A DNA stretch of 64,000 bases from Algoriphagus aquaeductus (GTDB taxonomy: Bacteria; Bacteroidota; Bacteroidia; Cytophagales; Cyclobacteriaceae), in NCBI RefSeq assembly GCF_003253485.1, contig NZ_QKTX01000004.1, positions 124,001 to 188,000 of the forward strand, read 5' to 3'. Shown piece by piece: positions 62,456 to 64,000 of this stretch. The notes beneath the pieces are model-generated. The model made no database searches. It was not told where the DNA came from and saw only the letters and a list, made by a program, of their open reading frames with translations. The translations under genes and the position numbers were made by a program. Each line of letters starts with the position of its first letter. Positions within the stretch are counted from its first letter, which is position 1.

Positions 62456-62626
62456 AGTTGGGGAATTAGGAAGTTGGGGAGTGGATAAAAAAGTCAGAAG
62501 TCAGAAAGCTAAAATGCCAAAGGAGTCCTGCCAAAAGCCTTACACTTTGACTGCTTCGATGATAATAGAGAAACCCCAGCTATTTCTGACTGGTTTTTTT
62601 AGACAGGAACCCACAGCAAAATAGTC

Positions 62627-63754
62627 TTACTTCAGCGTGCAAAAAAGCAACAAAGGCGAATTTTGATCTATTGGGGTTTTAAGTTTTTTAGACAGGGCCT
62701 GGATTTGAGAATCCGACATCCGCTCCAGTTTTTCTTGGTTTATAGTGAAAATCAATTCATCTCCTCGCCCCTTTCCAATAAGAAAAAGATCTACCTCCAC
62801 ATCTCCGATTTTTACGATACGGAAGGTCTTGGTTTCCCCTGTGCTTTTTTCAATAATGGATTTCAAAAAATCCCCATTCCGAAATGAACCCAAAAAGTAC
62901 GATAAAACATAGTGTTTAGTTGTTTCCTCCAAAAGGAAGGAATGAACCTTTTTATTCTCGTCATTCTGGATCAAATCAAACATTCGATTTTGATCGTTTG
63001 CAATTTGTTTTAACTCCGACTCGGTAATCGAAAACCCCTGAAAATCAACAAATAAATCCTCTTTTCTGGTTAAAAATCTGTCATATCGTTCTATTTTATT
63101 ACCAAGAGGGTAAACCACAGAAATCTGCTCGTTCAAAACAGACATGGATCGATCATTCCCAAATCCAAGACCCTCAAACTCTTTTTCAATTGGGACTTTA
63201 AATTCAAATTCATTAGATAAAATATCATAGGTTAAAAACTTATACCCCGAGCTCCCACTAGTTTGAAAAAGTATTTCATTCCCATTTAAAAACGAAAAGG
63301 AAAGCAACGTAAACGCAACTTCTTTTTTAATTGGAATCTCCCTCGAAAAGGCAAAAGATTCGGAATACACGATCATCTTCCTTGATTTCCTATCCAAAAT
63401 AAAAATCTCATTGCTTTCAGGGTTTACCTTGAAGTCCCAGATTTCCAGATACTCACCCGGACCTTCTCCCAGCGAATGAATTACAGGCTTAAAAACTCCT
63501 TTGGAACTTACCAATCCAACCTGCTGTCTTTTGCCATCCAAGATTAAGTAACCTTCTTCATATGGGATGACTCTGTAGACTGCCAATGGTAATTCTTCTC
63601 CGGAAAGATTCAAGGGCTTTGCCTTTGAAAAGACATCTTCAAATCTGATTGTTTGAGATTTGGGCAAAACTGTTATCGTATTGGCCTTTATGCTTGGGTC
63701 GATTGATTTGCATCCCAAAGAAAAAAGGAGGACAAAAAAGACTAAGTTTCTCAT
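62627..63754 (-). CDS. Six-bladed beta-propeller lipoprotein
   Basis: A 375-residue exported protein with a lipobox-like LGC (Cys15). The repeats fit the Bacteroidota 6-bladed beta-propeller family: VHSLGEGPGEYLEIWDFKV-like first blade, EIFILDRKSRKMIVYS, and similar blades follow. No enzymatic motif is seen. Family members are often surface proteins of unknown role; this one is not adjacent to susCD genes. Confidence 0.78.
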   Translation of the reverse strand: MRNLVFFVLLFSLGCKSIDPSIKANTITVLPKSQTIRFEDVFSKAKPLNLSGEELPLAVYRVIPYEEGYLILDGKRQQVGLVSSKGVFKPVIHSLGEGPGEYLEIWDFKVNPESNEIFILDRKSRKMIVYSESFAFSREIPIKKEVAFTLLSFSFLNGNEILFQTSGSSGYKFLTYDILSNEFEFKVPIEKEFEGLGFGNDRSMSVLNEQISVVYPLGNKIERYDRFLTRKEDLFVDFQGFSITESELKQIANDQNRMFDLIQNDENKKVHSFLLEETTKHYVLSYFLGSFRNGDFLKSIIEKSTGETKTFRIVKIGDVEVDLFLIGKGRGDELIFTINQEKLERMSDSQIQALSKKLKTPIDQNSPLLLFCTLK

Positions 63755-63822
63755 TTACGATCTAAAATAATTTCTTGCCAAAAACCATCACCTAAAGACT
63801 TCTCAAAATGTACAATTTATGG

Positions 63823-63853
63823 CAAAAAAACAACCCAGTCATTTCTGACTGGG
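63823..63853 (-). terminator. Terminator after ffh
   Basis: On the minus strand CCCAGTCA / TGACTGGG with a 4-base loop is followed by TTGTTTTTTT. A low-complexity AATCGAAAATCC-type stretch separates it from the ffh stop. Confidence 0.8.
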
Positions 63854-63895
63854 CCCTTTAAATCCGAAATCGAAAATCCAAAATCGAAAATCGAC

Positions 63896-64000
63896 TTACC
63901 TTCTTCCCATTCCCGGAGGCACCATACGGCCCAAAGCCTGCTTGGCGCCACCCATCTTGTTCATCTGTTTCATCAGCTTGCGCATGTCGTCAAACTGCTT
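63896..64000 (-). CDS. ffh: Signal recognition particle protein Ffh, C-terminal end (partial)
   Basis: The last 34 codons and stop of a gene that runs past the window edge. The peptide KQFDDMRKLMKQMNKMGGAK followed by QALGRMVPP and GMGRR is a Met-rich Ffh M-domain tail. Ffh binds 4.5S RNA and signal peptides in co-translational targeting. Frame and stop are intact. Confidence 0.82.
   Translation of the reverse strand, partial: KQFDDMRKLMKQMNKMGGAKQALGRMVPPGMGRR

Overview
The window looks like a chromosomal segment of a Bacteroidota bacterium of the order Cytophagales, most like an Algoriphagus/Cyclobacteriaceae genome. That placement is inferred from a SusC/SusD pair, FG-GAP/UnbV lipoproteins, a DUF5683 protein, LytS/LytTR signalling, the gene order parA-parB-DUF5683-dapB-lepB, and promoters of the TTTG/TAnnTTTG type. 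Moderate GC and tight gene packing with many start/stop overlaps fit a free-living aerobic heterotroph.

Layout. 0-5 kb: two exported proteases (S41 lipoprotein, subtilisin-like S8), a small membrane protein and a purple-acid-phosphatase-like enzyme. 5-8 kb: a TPR protein and the cca tRNA nucleotidyltransferase. 8-10 kb: an accessory stretch with tandem repeats, nested palindromes, an HTH protein and an orphan protein. 10-18 kb: pyrG-yidC, then the parA-parB-DUF5683-dapB-lepB operon and ung. 18-26 kb: apaG, two methyltransferases, a coiled-coil membrane protein, the rpsF-rpsR-rplI operon, tRNA-Gln(UUG), EcsC and a dienelactone hydrolase. 26-29 kb: a very large M14 carboxypeptidase with a second repeat block at its 5' end. 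29-33 kb: prs-rplY-pth, then a SAM-I-type riboswitch in front of metZ, and a CBS protein. 33-47 kb: a probable nutrient-uptake region with a cytochrome c/FG-GAP lipoprotein, cutC, a glycosylasparaginase-like Ntn hydrolase, a creatininase-family amidohydrolase, a 1174-residue UnbV protein, and SusD and SusC homologues. 47-57 kb: an OmpA-like/TPR protein, PspC, a glycosyltransferase, YbaB, hisS, a 47-residue basic protein missed by length filters, a phosphodiesterase, a rhodanese-aldehyde dehydrogenase pair and pyruvate dehydrogenase E1 beta. 57-64 kb: an outer-membrane beta-barrel receptor divergent from a LytS/LytTR two-component pair, a guanine deaminase, a six-bladed propeller lipoprotein, and the last 34 codons of ffh.

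The least-explained signals are non-coding. A ~325-bp element with six small hairpins occurs at 33.4 kb and 61.6-61.9 kb. Each copy has its own 11-12 bp flanking direct repeat, so it looks transposed, and each lies in the same orientation about 45-60 bp upstream of a start codon. A second repeat family (8.0-8.3 kb and 28.7-28.9 kb) is built of tandem units carrying nested 14-19 bp palindromes. A third element, at 4.95-5.11 kb, is a long imperfect hairpin. Finally, the 3' untranslated region of the receptor at 56.8-59.3 kb carries a 20-nt perfect complement of the susC translation-initiation leader at 46.7 kb, next to a terminator hairpin. That is a candidate RNA-RNA contact.

No CRISPR array, prophage, intact insertion sequence or rRNA gene was seen.
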